64,000 nt of DNA from Gymnopus androsaceus JB14 (Eukaryota; Basidiomycota; Agaricomycetes; Agaricales; Omphalotaceae): the NCBI GenBank assembly GCA_009733575.1, contig ML769594.1, positions 56,961 to 120,960 of the forward strand, read 5' to 3'. Positions 45,320 to 56,004 of the stretch are shown piece after piece. The notes beneath the pieces are model-generated. The model made no database searches. It worked only from the letters and a program-made list of their open reading frames with translations, and was not told the origin of the DNA. The position numbers were made by a program, and so were the translations under genes. The number at the start of each line of letters is the position of its first letter. Positions within the stretch are counted from its first letter, which is position 1.

Positions 45320-46247
45320 ATGGGCGGAGCTGGTGCGTAGCATTTTATTTCTGTGCTTCCAATTATTCTTCTGACGATTATTTTTCTGTCCGTCTTTTTC
45401 TTTATGTGTCCCAAATTTTCCTTGGGTTTTCTTGCTCGGTCTCGTGCATCCTACATACCTCGCGATTTCCTGCTGGTCCTTCGCCTGACGATCCTTCATT
45501 CTTCTACTCGGTTGGCTCAACAGGATGGTTATTCCTGTTTGCAGTCCTCATGGCTGCCGCACTCCTCTTCTGCATGGTTTTCTTCGTGCGTCGTCAATGT
45601 CTCCTTTCTCCATGTGTGCTGACATTCTTCATAGATTATAATGTTCTCGGATTTGGAATGCGATTACATTAACCCAATAGACCTTTGCAACAAGCTTAAC
45701 CAGGTACGTCGACGTTGCTCCATGCCAGTTTATATTTGAATGCTGACCTGGTGACTCTACAGTTTGTCCTCCCTGAAAACATCGCTCACGCCTTCCTCAC
45801 TTTCCTGTTCCTCATATCTGGGCAATGGATTGCCTTCCTGCTGAATGCCCCGCTTCTGGCATTCAATGCCAACAAGTACGTGGATGCCTCATCTCATCTC
45901 CTCTCAATGATACCCTTTTTCCCTCGCCTGTCCAGTCGACTGTGCTGTGACTGTATCTGCTTTTCTGTCATGATCTTACGTTTGCCCAATGATACTGATG
46001 CATGCATTCTTTTTTTCCCGAACAGAATACGAAACAAGAACCACATGTACGACGCGACAGAAATCTTTAGGACTCTTCCGGCACATAAAAAGGAGGGATT
46101 CATCAAGCTTGGGTTTTATCTGTTGTCGTTCTTTTACTACCTTTATCGGTGCGTTTTGAATCTCTTTTCCTTGCTATGAGATGGGTTTTTGACCTTGTGC
46201 TGTTCCTCTGTAGAATGATTGTTGCTCTCATTGCGGAGAGTGAGTAG
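45320..46247 (+). CDS. Cornichon/Erv14-like ER cargo receptor, copy 2
   Basis: This is the paralogue of the gene at 34357. The ATG at 45320 gives MGGA, then a phase-1 intron ending CAACAG at about 45521, then GWLFLFAVLMAAALLFCMVF. The next exons read FSDLECDYINPIDLCNKLNQ, FVLPENIAHAFLTFLFLISG, QWIAFLLNAPLLAFNANK, IRNKNHMYDATEIFRTLPAH, FIKLGFYLLSFFYYLYR and MIVALIAESE, with TAG at 46245-46247. The ESE ending is closer to yeast Erv14 than the DNE of copy 1. Every intron sits at the same place as in copy 1. It likely packages membrane cargo at ER exit sites. Confidence 0.92.
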
Positions 46248-46982
46248 GTTTAGGTGGATTAGAGCACGGTACGGACGCAGAGGGAGCAAATGCGAGAAGG
46301 ATGAGGGATGATGAATTGGTTTAGACAATGTCGAATTCGCACTACATGGGTTCTCTACATTCTCGATGTAACGTCTGTACGCGCAAAAATCTTTTTGGAA
46401 TACTTTTGAAATGGTCGTGTGAGCAGTAAAGGGTTATTGAACGCAGGGATATCCATTCAAAGATACAAAAGTGGAAGCTACATATGAATGTATGATGTAT
46501 GTACGAACCACCGACCCGTCGTCCTTTCCACAATGAAAAAAAGCACGACAGCGGGTGCTAAGACGTCCGATTATTCAGAACACGGCCTGACACTCGAACG
46601 ACCGCCTGGAAAGACCTCGTAAAAAGCCTGAGCAGTCATGAGCAACATGGGGAAGATTATGGCCGGGCTGCCGCACGAAGAAGAAAAAAAAAGAAGGGTC
46701 CTTCTTAAATACTGCGGCGCCTAATTTGCATAAGGGCAGGCTTAATATAAGCCTAAGACGGGAGAGCAACGTGATCCATTTTTGTTTTTCCCTTGGCTCC
46801 CTTCCTATTTCATCAAAAGTAAGTGTTTAATTCTGTATAGAAACGTATTTGGCAAGCTACCAGGTCTGTTCTACCCTGATCTAGTATTCTACCGCATGCA
46901 CCCAGCCCGATAACGCTGGCATTTGATATCCCCGGGTCATGCTATAGTACTTAACCCACTCTCCAACTTGTGTCATATAATC
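46248..46982. other. Intergenic, no gene recognised
   Basis: I see nothing coding here. It presumably contains the cornichon 3' flank and the promoter of the kinase-like gene. Confidence 0.45.
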
Positions 46983-48066
46983 ATGTCTCTCTACCTCTGC
47001 GTCGACTGTCGGTGGCTCGAAAACTTCAGCCGTTATTTGCGATGATTCTGGCAGCATCGTCGGTCGAGCTATTGGCTGGTCCCTCTAATGTTTCGAATAC
47101 GACAATCGAGTCATTCATCGAGACGATTCGATTAACTGTCGGAGATGCGCTCAAGACTTGTTCCTCACCAGCTTCTGTGGACCCCGTCGCTTTGCCTCCG
47201 CCAGCCCATCTGGGCTTTGCTGCAGTTTGGTTTGGTATTGCCGGTGCAGACTCGCCGTCGATTATCGAGTCGGCTACTAATCCCCTGTCTGTATTGCTTG
47301 GGATTCCAAAAGGACCGAGACTATCAATCGCAAATGATGCTCATTTGCTGGCTGCGCCTATACGATTCCATGCGGATGTTTCGTTTGCGGTTACGGTTAT
47401 TGGAGGTACGGGATCTATTGTGGTCTCGTTTGCGGAAAAGGAAGACGGAGAGCTTGAGGAGCTGGGCCGAGTGGGTGGCTGGGGATGGCTTCTGGGTGAC
47501 GAAGGCGGTGGATACAGTGTTGGTAGAGAAGCTGTTCGTCAGGTTCTGGAAGAACAGGACAAACACTCTGTAATGAACGACCCACCTCCCGAAGGCTCAC
47601 TCCGAACTATGCTCAAGGAATTCTTTCACTATCAAGGACATTCATGGAGATCTTGACGGTGGTCTACATCCCTGACCCAGCGTCATCTACCGCTATCCTT
47701 CCCGACCACCCTGCACACACTTACATGACCCGCAAAGAACGCCTGTCCTCACTTTCTCCATTGGTTTTCACTGCCGCATTCGAACACAACGATCCGCTTG
47801 CGTTGAATGTCTTGCAGACATGTGCCGAGTATCTTGCGGACCAGATCGACGTGCTTGTCGGGGACGCAAGCGAGGAATCTCCGCGTCTGGTGAAAGCTTC
47901 GGAGAGTGTGATTTGTTTCGGAGGGTCGTTGGTTGGATTGGAGGGGTATCGGAAGATAGTATTGGATGAATTAGAATCGAAAGGACATGTTTTCAAGTGT
48001 GTAGAGTTTGTGGGTGATTGTGCGGCTGTTGGAGCTGCTGGGTTGAGGATGAAGTATCAGAACTAG
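46983..48066 (+). CDS. N-acetylglucosamine kinase-like (BadF/BadG family), frame breaks
   Basis: These ASKHA-fold kinases phosphorylate GlcNAc. The ATG at 46983 opens MSLYLCVDC and should run on into the phosphate-loop GGSKTSAVICDDSGSIVGRA and GGPSNVSN, but one extra base at about 47010 and another at about 47076 break the frame. The next part is open: FGIAGADSP, IANDAHLLAAP, VTVIGGTGSIV (second phosphate-binding motif) and RVGGWGWLLGDEGGGYSVGR, all typical of the family. A third one-base change near 47643 separates this from ILTVVYIPDPASS and the C-terminal part with VICFGGSLVGLEGYRKIV and GAAGLRMKYQN. Total length of about 355 residues is normal. All key motifs survive, so sequence error is as likely as inactivation. 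Confidence 0.78.
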
Positions 48067-48844
48067 TTATCGTTATACTTGAGTACTACAAGGGAACAAG
48101 TTGGCGACTTGGTTAACTTATCACTCTATGATCGATCTGACAACGTCGGAGGATGACCAGCTTGACGCGTATGAACTTGCAAACCTGCATTGTCAATTCA
48201 GGAGTTGGCCGCTATGTGTATGTTTCTCCTGATATCAACTCGGACATCTCACAAAACTATTCAGGCAGCGACGGGTGCGTGTGCGAGGCTAAGAGGAAAG
48301 GGTGACGCTTGTTCTTGAGTATCCATTCGGCTCGCGATGTTCACACTACTAGGCACAAAAGCAACCAGTGTATCCAGTGTAAGCTTTGTTGTAGCAAGTA
48401 GCTATACTTGTTTTGCGACATTTGCACTAGTTACAAAGGAATCCAGAGTGTTAGGCGCAATTTTCAGTGATTCTAAGTGATAAACCTGAGGAGAGAGAGA
48501 CCCATATTTATTAGGAATTCCCATACCTAAAGGCTGGACACTTCCCGCACAGGAACCCAGGCTTCCTTGCCTGCAAAAATATTCAGTACATTGTATGTAA
48601 AATCTAGTGTATGATTTCTGAATAGTATGTTCAATGGCAGGAAATTTGGAGAGGATTAGGCAATGTAATTTGTCCCCAATGCAGGGACTTTTCAAACATA
48701 TCCTCTGGAAGCTAGGAAGTGCTGGTGAAGACAATTCAAGGTGCTGCTCCCTTTGCATGTGAGTAGAGCATGGCATTCATCTTTCATTCCTGAGTTGGCG
48801 GAAACAACAGAGCACTTGCGGGGAATATAAGGGTGGTAGCCCTG
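48067..48844. other. Intergenic, no confident gene
   Basis: A minus-strand open frame of 124 codons (48402-48776) has no recognisable domain and sits beside a transposon-disrupted gene. I do not call it. Confidence 0.4.
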
Positions 48845-50315
48845 CTAGATGCTTTCACTGCTTCCGATATCCTCAATAGCAGCTTGCTCTATGAGCCCCG
48901 CAGTCCCTTCAGCGATGGGATTTTCTTTGAGACTTGTTGCATACAAGCGAAGCTGCTTCCTAAAGCCGTTATTAGGTGACACTTGTCTGTGCTTGGATCG
49001 AACAAAGGTGATCGACTCCATTGCAGTCATATCCTCAGTCGAAATGAGATATGCACAGGCATCAGCAAAACCTGGTTGTTCGCTGGAGCTCTCAGAGCAT
49101 TGAATTGAGCTCTGGAGACCTCTGGAGACCTCTGGCTGCTCTGGCTGCTCTGAAGCTGCCATCAGCCAAACCCGGATATTCGCTGGAGCAGTCAGAGCAT
49201 TGAATTGCGCTCTGGAGAGCTGTGGAGAGCTGTGGAGATCTCTGACTGCTCTGGTTGATCCGAGCAGACAACAGCTGTCGGACTTGAATGTCGGTTAAGT
49301 GACATAAAAGGAAACGGTTGCCAGGCCCTTCCTTTACATCACATAACCGACAGAACGGTCACCCGATGCTGTAAACTTTCAGGACATCATATAAAGGTGT
49401 CGCCGTTCAACTCAAAGTTGAACGTTGACTTGTACTTTTTTTTCTTCCTTCCCCGGGCCTCCATTGTCGCAACTCGGTCCCACTTTTCCTCTTACTGTAA
49501 GCTCATATCCCTTTTTAGCATCAATTCACTGATATTTTGGAAAACCAATAGCTGTAGGGTAGAGGCTGGCTTGGTGAACGGGTTTCTAAGTTTATTATGT
49601 AGTACTATAGTAGTAGTACCTTGTCCGACTCCCCTCGGATGTGTATGATAACAATAAAATGCTTACTTTTTCTATTATTATTGCATGTGAAAAATTTGAT
49701 ATGTAAATTTTCGATTGAATGGGGCTCGGTAACCTGAATCGTCAAATGATGGGTGGTCTCCAGAGAGCTCCAGAGAACTCAATAGTCCTCCAGAGCTTCC
49801 TGGAATTACTATCCTTGCTACAGCAGCTCCAGAAGATATGGGTGCTCTGGAGCTCTCTGGAGATCTCTGGAGACCACCCAGGTTTTGCTGATGCATACTA
49901 CAGTCGCGCTTCGACTAATTCCTTGAAAGCAATGGATCTATATAGATGAGAACTAAAAGTCTCAGAGAATGAATCTATGGCTCACCAAGACCACATTTGT
50001 CACATTCTCTTTGAGCGCGGCTTTCACAAATCGTGTCGTTTCATCGAGATGACCAAGAATGTAGGCATTATCAGTGTCCTGCAAGGCGATATGTAGCCGG
50101 TTTGCAGGGGGAATAAATGCAGGAAGCTTTGGAGCCCACTCCAATATAGAGATCACATGAGTTACGCCGAGGGTTGACATTTGCTTTTCATCCTTCGCAG
50201 TATCATGGCCAGAGAGGTACAGTCGGGGAACAATGAGACTTGCTGGCCTTGAGACCAGGCCTGAATTGTTCGTCCGAGCTGCGGCAGGCCACCTCGATAG
50301 TAGCGGAGACGTCAT
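48845..50315 (-). pseudogene. Dual-specificity phosphatase gene split by a transposon
   Basis: The ATG at 50315 opens MTSPLLSRWPAAARTNNSGL and the DSP fold follows: LIVPRLYLSGHDTAKDEKQM, LGVTHVISILEW and HLDETTRFVKAALKENVTNV. A GT...AG intron (about 49932-49981) leads to the catalytic loop HCFQGISRSATVV, which has the Cys and Arg of HCxxGxxR(S/T). Immediately after this (49894) the coding sequence is interrupted by the 834-bp inverted-repeat element. On its other side (49059 downward) the reading resumes with CAYLISTEDMTAMESITFVR and HRQVSPNNGFRKQLRLYA, a typical DSP C-terminal helix, ending SSESI at 48845. The two halves fit end to end, so the insertion is in an exon and should abolish the full-length enzyme. 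Confidence 0.85.
49060..49893. mobile_element. 834-bp CATCAGCAAAACCTGG inverted-repeat element
   Basis: It starts CATCAGCAAAACCTGG and ends CCAGGTTTTGCTGATG, a perfect 16-bp inverted repeat. Next to each end lie clustered copies of CTCTGGAGA/TCTCCAGAG and GCTCTGG motifs in opposite orientations; the left array is duplicated internally, with a second CATCAGCCAAACC at 49161. The middle holds a TATA-like CATATAAAGG at about 49389. There is no transposase. It sits within the phosphatase coding region. Its termini equal those of the 690-bp elements, but the sub-terminal motif differs. Confidence 0.85.
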
Positions 50316-50696
50316 GGTTTAAGTACAAGAGCTTGATATTTGGGTACGGGCAGGGCAAGGGCAGGGTACAGGATAAGTTAGGCGCCCGGGCGGTGAATGC
50401 GTCGTTAGACGCTCACCACTCTCTCAACGCCCGATTATCGATACTATAGCGCTATTTTTCAGGTTTCCCTCTCACCCCGTTTTAGTGGCCTGTACTTCAG
50501 TACGGTCAACTGAGGCCTTTGGTCCCACATTTCTCGTGTGCATTTGGGCTCACCTACGCGCGGGCCAAGCCCTGCCAAAACCTCAAATATATCTGTACTA
50601 CTCAAATCCTCTATATTAGATTATGACTTCCAGACTCAGACCAATTCTCTCGCTTCTCTGAAAAACACCGGACCTTATCTGGTCCATGGACTGAAT

Positions 50697-50873
50697 GGAA
50701 AGGCTCCACTCAAAGCTTATTCAGCCAATAAGAAACAGATATCCAAAGAACAACTTGAATGTAATCAACATGCGGTAACATGCCTTAACTGTCAATTGAA
50801 CTTTGTGAACTGAATTTCCATTCCTGGTGTCAACAAATATATAATACTCTCGCTAGGTCTAACGTACAGGTAG
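50697..50873 (+). repeat. Promoter cassette, upstream copy
   Basis: A direct repeat of 51028-51195, starting GGAAAGGCTCCACTC and ending CTAACGTACAGGTA. Shared blocks include ACATCCAAAGAACA-like, GGTAACATGC and the TATA-like segment, with small indels between copies. No NLR coding start follows this copy. Confidence 0.75.
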
Positions 50874-51027
50874 TCTTAGTCAAAGAAGCGAGTTCAGAAT
50901 TAGAGACCTCAGAAAGGTGGAGCAGCTTCCCGTATTCACTGACAGCCATATTTGCTGCAGCGGGAGTGAATCGGACATTCAGTGGGTGCTTCCATTGCGG
51001 CTGTTTCGGAAAAATACCGGGCATTGT

Positions 51028-51195
51028 GGAAAGGCTCCACTCAGGGTTTCTTCGGCCAGTAAGGAACAGACATCCAAAGAACAGTGCAGTCAACATGTGG
51101 TAACATGCGGTAACTGTCAATTAAAGCTTGTGAACTGAGCTTCTATACCTGGTGTTACATATATATAATACTCTCACTAGGGCTAACGTACAGGT
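51028..51195 (+). repeat. Promoter cassette, gene-proximal copy
   Basis: The gene-proximal copy of the cassette at 50697-50873. Its TATA-like ATATATATAATACTC lies about 50 bp upstream of the NLR start codon, so it probably contains the core promoter. Confidence 0.7.
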
Positions 51196-51215
51196 ACTCT
51201 CTGCCCCCCACTAGC

Positions 51216-54200
51216 ATGACTCGAGGTACAACACTGAAAGATCTCGGAGGACTGACAGCTGTTCAAGTTGTGGTGCAGACAGCCAGTGCTGCCGCAGGTG
51301 CTCTACCTCCGCTTGCCACCGCACTTAGTATTCTAGGTGCAATTTTAGAGCTTGTCCAGGTAGGAAACTCCATACCTTGTTTGGAATAATCTCTAACCGT
51401 TATATCAAAAGAAATTCCAATCAAACAAAAAGGAATGGAAAGATTTCACAGCTCAAATAACCCACAATATTGCTTTCATCAAAAGCATTTCCGAATATGA
51501 TGAGAAGGAGCTTCCACCAAATGTTTTGGATGCTATATATGATCTAAAAATGTATGTATTTTTTTCCGCATCCTCACTTTGTTTTTTGAAGTGTTTTTAG
51601 AGTGCTGGAACGTACACAAGATTCTATTGCAGAGGTCAATGCTCGAGGAAGTATAAAGGGTATTCTGAACATCAAGAGTGACCCAGAAAGCATTAAGAAG
51701 CATATGGATGCAATTGCGACTGCTACTGAGAATTTGAAGGTGCGTTTCAATTAGCAAGTTTTCAATTAGGTGTTGATTGCATGTCAATCCATAGTTGCAA
51801 GCACATATGTCAGAGCTCATTGGAATCCACAATATCAAAGAGCAACAAGGTATGTGTTTGAATGTTTCTCAAACCTCACTAAGGTAAATTTTATGCTTGC
51901 TTTCTTAGATGAATATTTCTCAAGAAAAGCAGTAGAAGGTTATCTATATATCTCTATGCTCTTCTAGATTCAATGCTTACGCTGCATGCTAGATGTAACA
52001 GACTGGCTTCGCCAATGTATCTGTGGTACTGATCCTCGGAGCACCTACTCCGATATCTTGAGTCGACGCAAAGGTGATGCGAGTGGCAAATGGCTGCTTG
52101 AGCATGAGAAGTTTGTCCATTGGCTGTCACATGCAGAGAGAACATTATGGTGCCCAGGAATGCGTGAGTAATTACTTAATGTTTAACCAAGGTTCGGTGC
52201 TGATTATCAATCCAGCTGGTGCTGGTAAAACCATGCTTGCGTAAGTTCTAGATTCACTGATAGGATCTTTGACACTAAGTGTTTATGTTTAAAAAGCACA
52301 ATTATCATGGAACATCTTTTCAAGCTTCACAGCCATGACTTGAAGAAAACTGGATTAGCTTGCATCTATCTAAGCTATCAAGAGAGAATCCACGATATTC
52401 GCGAGCCCCTAATCAGCATTCTTTTGCAATTGATTAAGGGGAAACGGTCGTTGAGTGTAGGAGTTGAGGAGGGGTACAAATCAAGCAGAAATGGTCAAAT
52501 TCAACCATCTATTCCTCAAACCCTTGACATGTTGAAGTCTGAAGTTTTCAACTTTGATGAGACTTACATCATTGTTGATGCTTTGGATGAATGTCAACAT
52601 TCCCTCATGGTTGCCTTGATTACCCATCTAGAGAATCTGCGCCCTAAAATCCATCTCCTAACGACATCCAGAATCATAGCACCTATTCAGAATTTTATGA
52701 ATCAAGCAGAAAAATTGGATATCCAAGCCCAGGAGGTTGATATCCGTGCATTTTTTTCCACTCAGCTCAATGATCCGGAAAGTCATAGATTGAAGAAGCT
52801 TTTAAAAAAGGAACGGGGCTTAAGGAGAGAGATCGAAGAAACTATCATCCAAACAGCAAAGGGAATGTAAGCACCCTACATAGCATTTTAAAATCCATAC
52901 CTGATTTGTAACACAGGTTTCTTCTGGCCCGTCTTCACACTGAAGCACTTGCCAATGCATTGAATATCAATGAGATTCGGGCATCTCTCAAGACTCTTCC
53001 AACAACAATTGATGATGCCTATGACTTGGCCATACAAAGGATAATTCGGCAACCTCATGAGAATCATCGCAGTTTTGCACTCAAGGTTTTGACCTGGGTC
53101 GCATATAGCGAGCGGCTACTCACTGTTCATGAGCTTTTGCATGCTCTTGCAATTGAGCCTGGAGATTCCCACTTTGACATCAACAAAATACCTCTAGTGG
53201 AAGACATCACAGGCCTTTGCGCAGGATTGATCATTGTCAATTCCATTACACAAGTCGTGCAGTTAGTTCATCCAAGTATGAAAGCATACTTTAGCTCAAT
53301 CAGAGCAAAAGGAGACCAAGAGTTCATGCCTATAGCCAGCAACATGGCTCTAATCTGCCTTACATGCCTTTCTTTTGCCATCCAATCCAACGAGATATCT
53401 GATCATGAGTTGGCTAAAAGGTCTGATTCAGATGACAAGTGGGGAAACAATGACTCGGATGCGGATTTCACCGCAGATGACTCGGATGATAATGGGTATT
53501 ACTCAGCTATTGACACTCTGCACTCAAACACAGATTGGAGCTCATCAGGCCATTCAGAGATGGATGACAAAGGATCCTGGAGGGACCCATCTCTTCAGGA
53601 GATCCGGGACTCCTTTGATGAGAAGGCTGCTGATAATAATAGATCAGAGAGTGAAGAGGCATTTTCTTTGGGGAATGTTGAAGGATTCTGGCCAGAAAGT
53701 AATCATGAATGCTTGCAAACATCATCTTCTCTTCAGAAGATCCAGGATTCCCTCTATGAGCAGTCTGACAATGATAGTAGCCATTGTCACCACATTTCGA
53801 ATCCCTTTTCCGAACATCCATCTAGTCAAGGGTCTGAAATCCGTTCAATTTCGTTCAGATCCGCTAATAGAACTAGTAGCAGTCTTGGAGGACGATCTCA
53901 ATCATCATCTTCATCTCATTCAGGCTCCTCCTTTCTTGATTCTTCCACTGTTGCACATTCCCTTGACATATATGCAGCCCAATACTGGGGTGTACATGCC
54001 CTTCTTATTAGTCCCCAATGTCCCGAAATGCACACAAAAACCATGGAGTTCGCCACAGCTCTACTGCTGAAGAGAGGCTTCATCAATCAACTGATCAGGG
54101 CAATGTACTATAAATGGGAAATATACAGCACATCTTACGCTACAGCATTACACATTGCTGTCTACTTTGGCTTATCAGATTTAGCTGAGATGCTACTTTC

Positions 54201-55146
54201 TAAAGGATGCGATATTAATGCAGCAGATGGAGCAGGCAATACAGTCTTAATGACTGCTATCCAGCAAGGGCATGAGTATATGGTGGATCTGCTCATTAAA
54301 TATGGTGCACGCATTGACTTACACAGTGACTATGGGCTTACTGCACTCATTGTGGCAACAGAGAGGAATCTCCGTCAAACTAGTACCAAAATTCTACGTG
54401 AAGCATCCAGAACCCCACAAACAGCACTTCTTTCAGCAGCATATTATGGCCGCTCCGAAGAAATTGCAGAGCTTGTGCAAAGTTCTGGACTGGATTTGAT
54501 GCGCACAGACACAACTTTTGGGGTTGTTGCACTACTGGTGGCAGTGGAGCAGGAAAATATAAATGTGGCAAAGCTGCTATTGGATTTTGGAGTTGATGTC
54601 AATTCTCATGGACTAGATGGTCATATATCACCTGCACTACATCGAGCAGCTCGCCAAGGGAATTTAAAATTAGTCCAGCTTCTGCTTGATTCAAAGGCAA
54701 TTGTTGATCAAAAAGACTGGAATGGAAAAACTGCTTGGACATATAGTGTTCACCGTCGACACAAGGACACTGCAAAAATACTGCTTGATGCAGGTGCTGA
54801 TCCAAATACCAAGGCCTGGGATGGAGTTAATGAGATATATAGCTTTGCTGCTGGTGGTGCCTTGGAAGATGTAAGATATCTTCTTGAGTGTGGCACAGAC
54901 CCTTCAATTCAAACAGAATTTGGATGGACACCCCTTCACTGGGCTGCTGCTCATGGCCATTATGAAATTGTTAAGCTTCTCACAGAACATGGTGCAGAGC
55001 TTTCCCCTCTCTCTGACACAGGTCTTACCCCACTTGATAAAGCCCAAGAAGCAGATCAGCTGGAGATAGCCAATTACCTGGAAATGAAGGGTGCCAAAAC
55101 CGGGACAGAGGCTGGTGGGGTTTCTGTTCGGTACTGGGACTACTAG
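51216..55146 (+). CDS. NLR-like STAND protein: helical N-term, NACHT, ankyrin repeats
   Basis: Fungal NLR-like STAND ATPases act in non-self recognition and heterokaryon incompatibility. The ATG at 51216 opens MTRGTTLKDLGGLTAVQVVV, followed by a helical N-terminal domain over several exons (KEWKDFTAQITHNIAFIKSI; HMDAIATATENL). The nucleotide-binding part is complete once an intron at 52164-52215 is removed: Walker A is GMPGAGKT, and Walker B is YIIVDALDECQ. A winged-helix-like part follows (FALKVLTWVAYSERLLTVHE). Next comes a 190-residue Ser/Asp-rich, low-complexity linker (53400-53960). At least eight ankyrin repeats end the protein (e.g. ATALHIAVYFGLSDLAEMLL; WTPLHWAAAHGHYEIVKLL), with TAG at 55144. 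The frame is intact from 52960 on. It lies next to active-looking repeat islands, as such genes often do. Confidence 0.87.
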
Positions 55147-55471
55147 AAGATCCTTGTTCTTCTGGCCTCAGCAATAAAGTGTGTACTAGACTGTTACTTC
55201 AAGGTTCGGTTATGATTGCCCAGCTATCTTAGCTTATCTTTCCTTTCCCCATCTTTTTCCTTTATTTTGTTTTGTCTATTCTACAGGTCTTGGCATATGA
55301 GATCAAACCTGAAACATACCTCATGTTTGTGTGCTTGGTGAAACCAATCATTGACCAGCATGCTAGCAGACCACATTTGGTACCATATACATGTGGTTAC
55401 TCTTCAGATTACTTTTGTACATCTTTACTTCTGCATTTCTTGTTTCATGCATTGTTACCATATATATTCAG
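55147..55471. other. 3' flank of NLR-like gene
   Basis: No gene. AT-rich sequence lies between the NLR-like stop codon and the first inverted-repeat element. Confidence 0.5.
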
Positions 55472-55587
55472 CATCAGCAAACCTGGGTGTACTGCACAGA
55501 ACTGGACAGTTCTGTGCAGCATTCATAGCACTCATAGCAGCCATAGCAAAGGTGCCCTCTGTCCAGAGCTACGGATTGCTATGAAGT

Positions 55588-55949
55588 TGTTGGAATATCA
55601 AAGTTAAATATATCTTATCAAACTATACATGGAACACTTTCTCGTAGTCTCCACTTGTTTGTATCACCATCCCATGCACTCCACTGTTATCGTCTCGCAG
55701 ACTCCACTCAGTCTCTCGCCGTATCCACTTGCTCTCTTGTAGTACCCACTTTACTGTATGGACAGTAGCCACAAGTATTCACGTAGTAGCCACCTGCCCA
55801 ATATATCATTTGTACTTAGGACTGTATATAAGCTTAGGTACTATACCCTGTAATAACACCATCATCCCCCATCAATCTGTGTGATTGTACTACTAAGTCC
55901 TGTGTGGATTTACTGCTGCTACTTCCTATTTAGGAATATAACTCTAATA
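55588..55949 (+). repeat. Copia 5' LTR
   Basis: It starts TGTTGGAATATC and ends CTCTAATA, so it is TG...TA and not the usual TG...CA. A TATA-like CTGTATATAAGCTTAGG lies at about 55825, which would make the R region start near 55855. It differs from the 3' LTR at about 13 positions, counted by eye. Confidence 0.92.
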
Positions 55950-55961
55950 GGTTATGGGCCC
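55950..55961 (+). other. Primer-binding site, initiator tRNA-Met anticodon type
   Basis: GGTTATGGGCCC directly follows the 5' LTR. Its complement GGGCCCATAACC is the anticodon-stem region of eukaryotic initiator tRNA-Met (GGGCTCATAACC) except for one base. Drosophila copia is known to prime from an internal half of this tRNA, and this site fits that mode. Confidence 0.65.
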
Positions 55962-56004
55962 CGGCCTTAACCATTGACACATCATATTGCCGTAACTCTT
56001 GTTC

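Larger units (their letters stand above)
50316..51215. promoter_or_regulatory. Promoter region with duplicated cassette upstream of NLR-like gene
   Basis: This region holds the promoters of the phosphatase gene (left) and the NLR-like gene (right). Two direct copies of a roughly 170-bp cassette are present at 50697-50873 and 51028-51195. Each carries a TATA-like ATATATAATACTCTC and ends in CTAACGTACAGGTA. The second copy ends about 20 bp before the NLR start codon. Confidence 0.6.

Noticed and set aside
48402..48776. Possible 124-residue minus-strand gene
   Set aside because: No domain, no splice or promoter context, and biased composition; it lies between a decayed gene and a transposon.
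52164..52195. A 28-nt intron in the NLR-like gene giving a degenerate Walker A (NPAGAGKT)
   Set aside because: Using the later acceptor at 52215 gives a normal 52-nt intron and a consensus GMPGAGKT.
53375..54070. 231-codon plus-strand frame inside the NLR-like gene
   Set aside because: It overlaps in another frame the Ser/Asp-rich linker and ankyrin region of a clearly real gene; its Met/Ile/Leu-rich content is a by-product.
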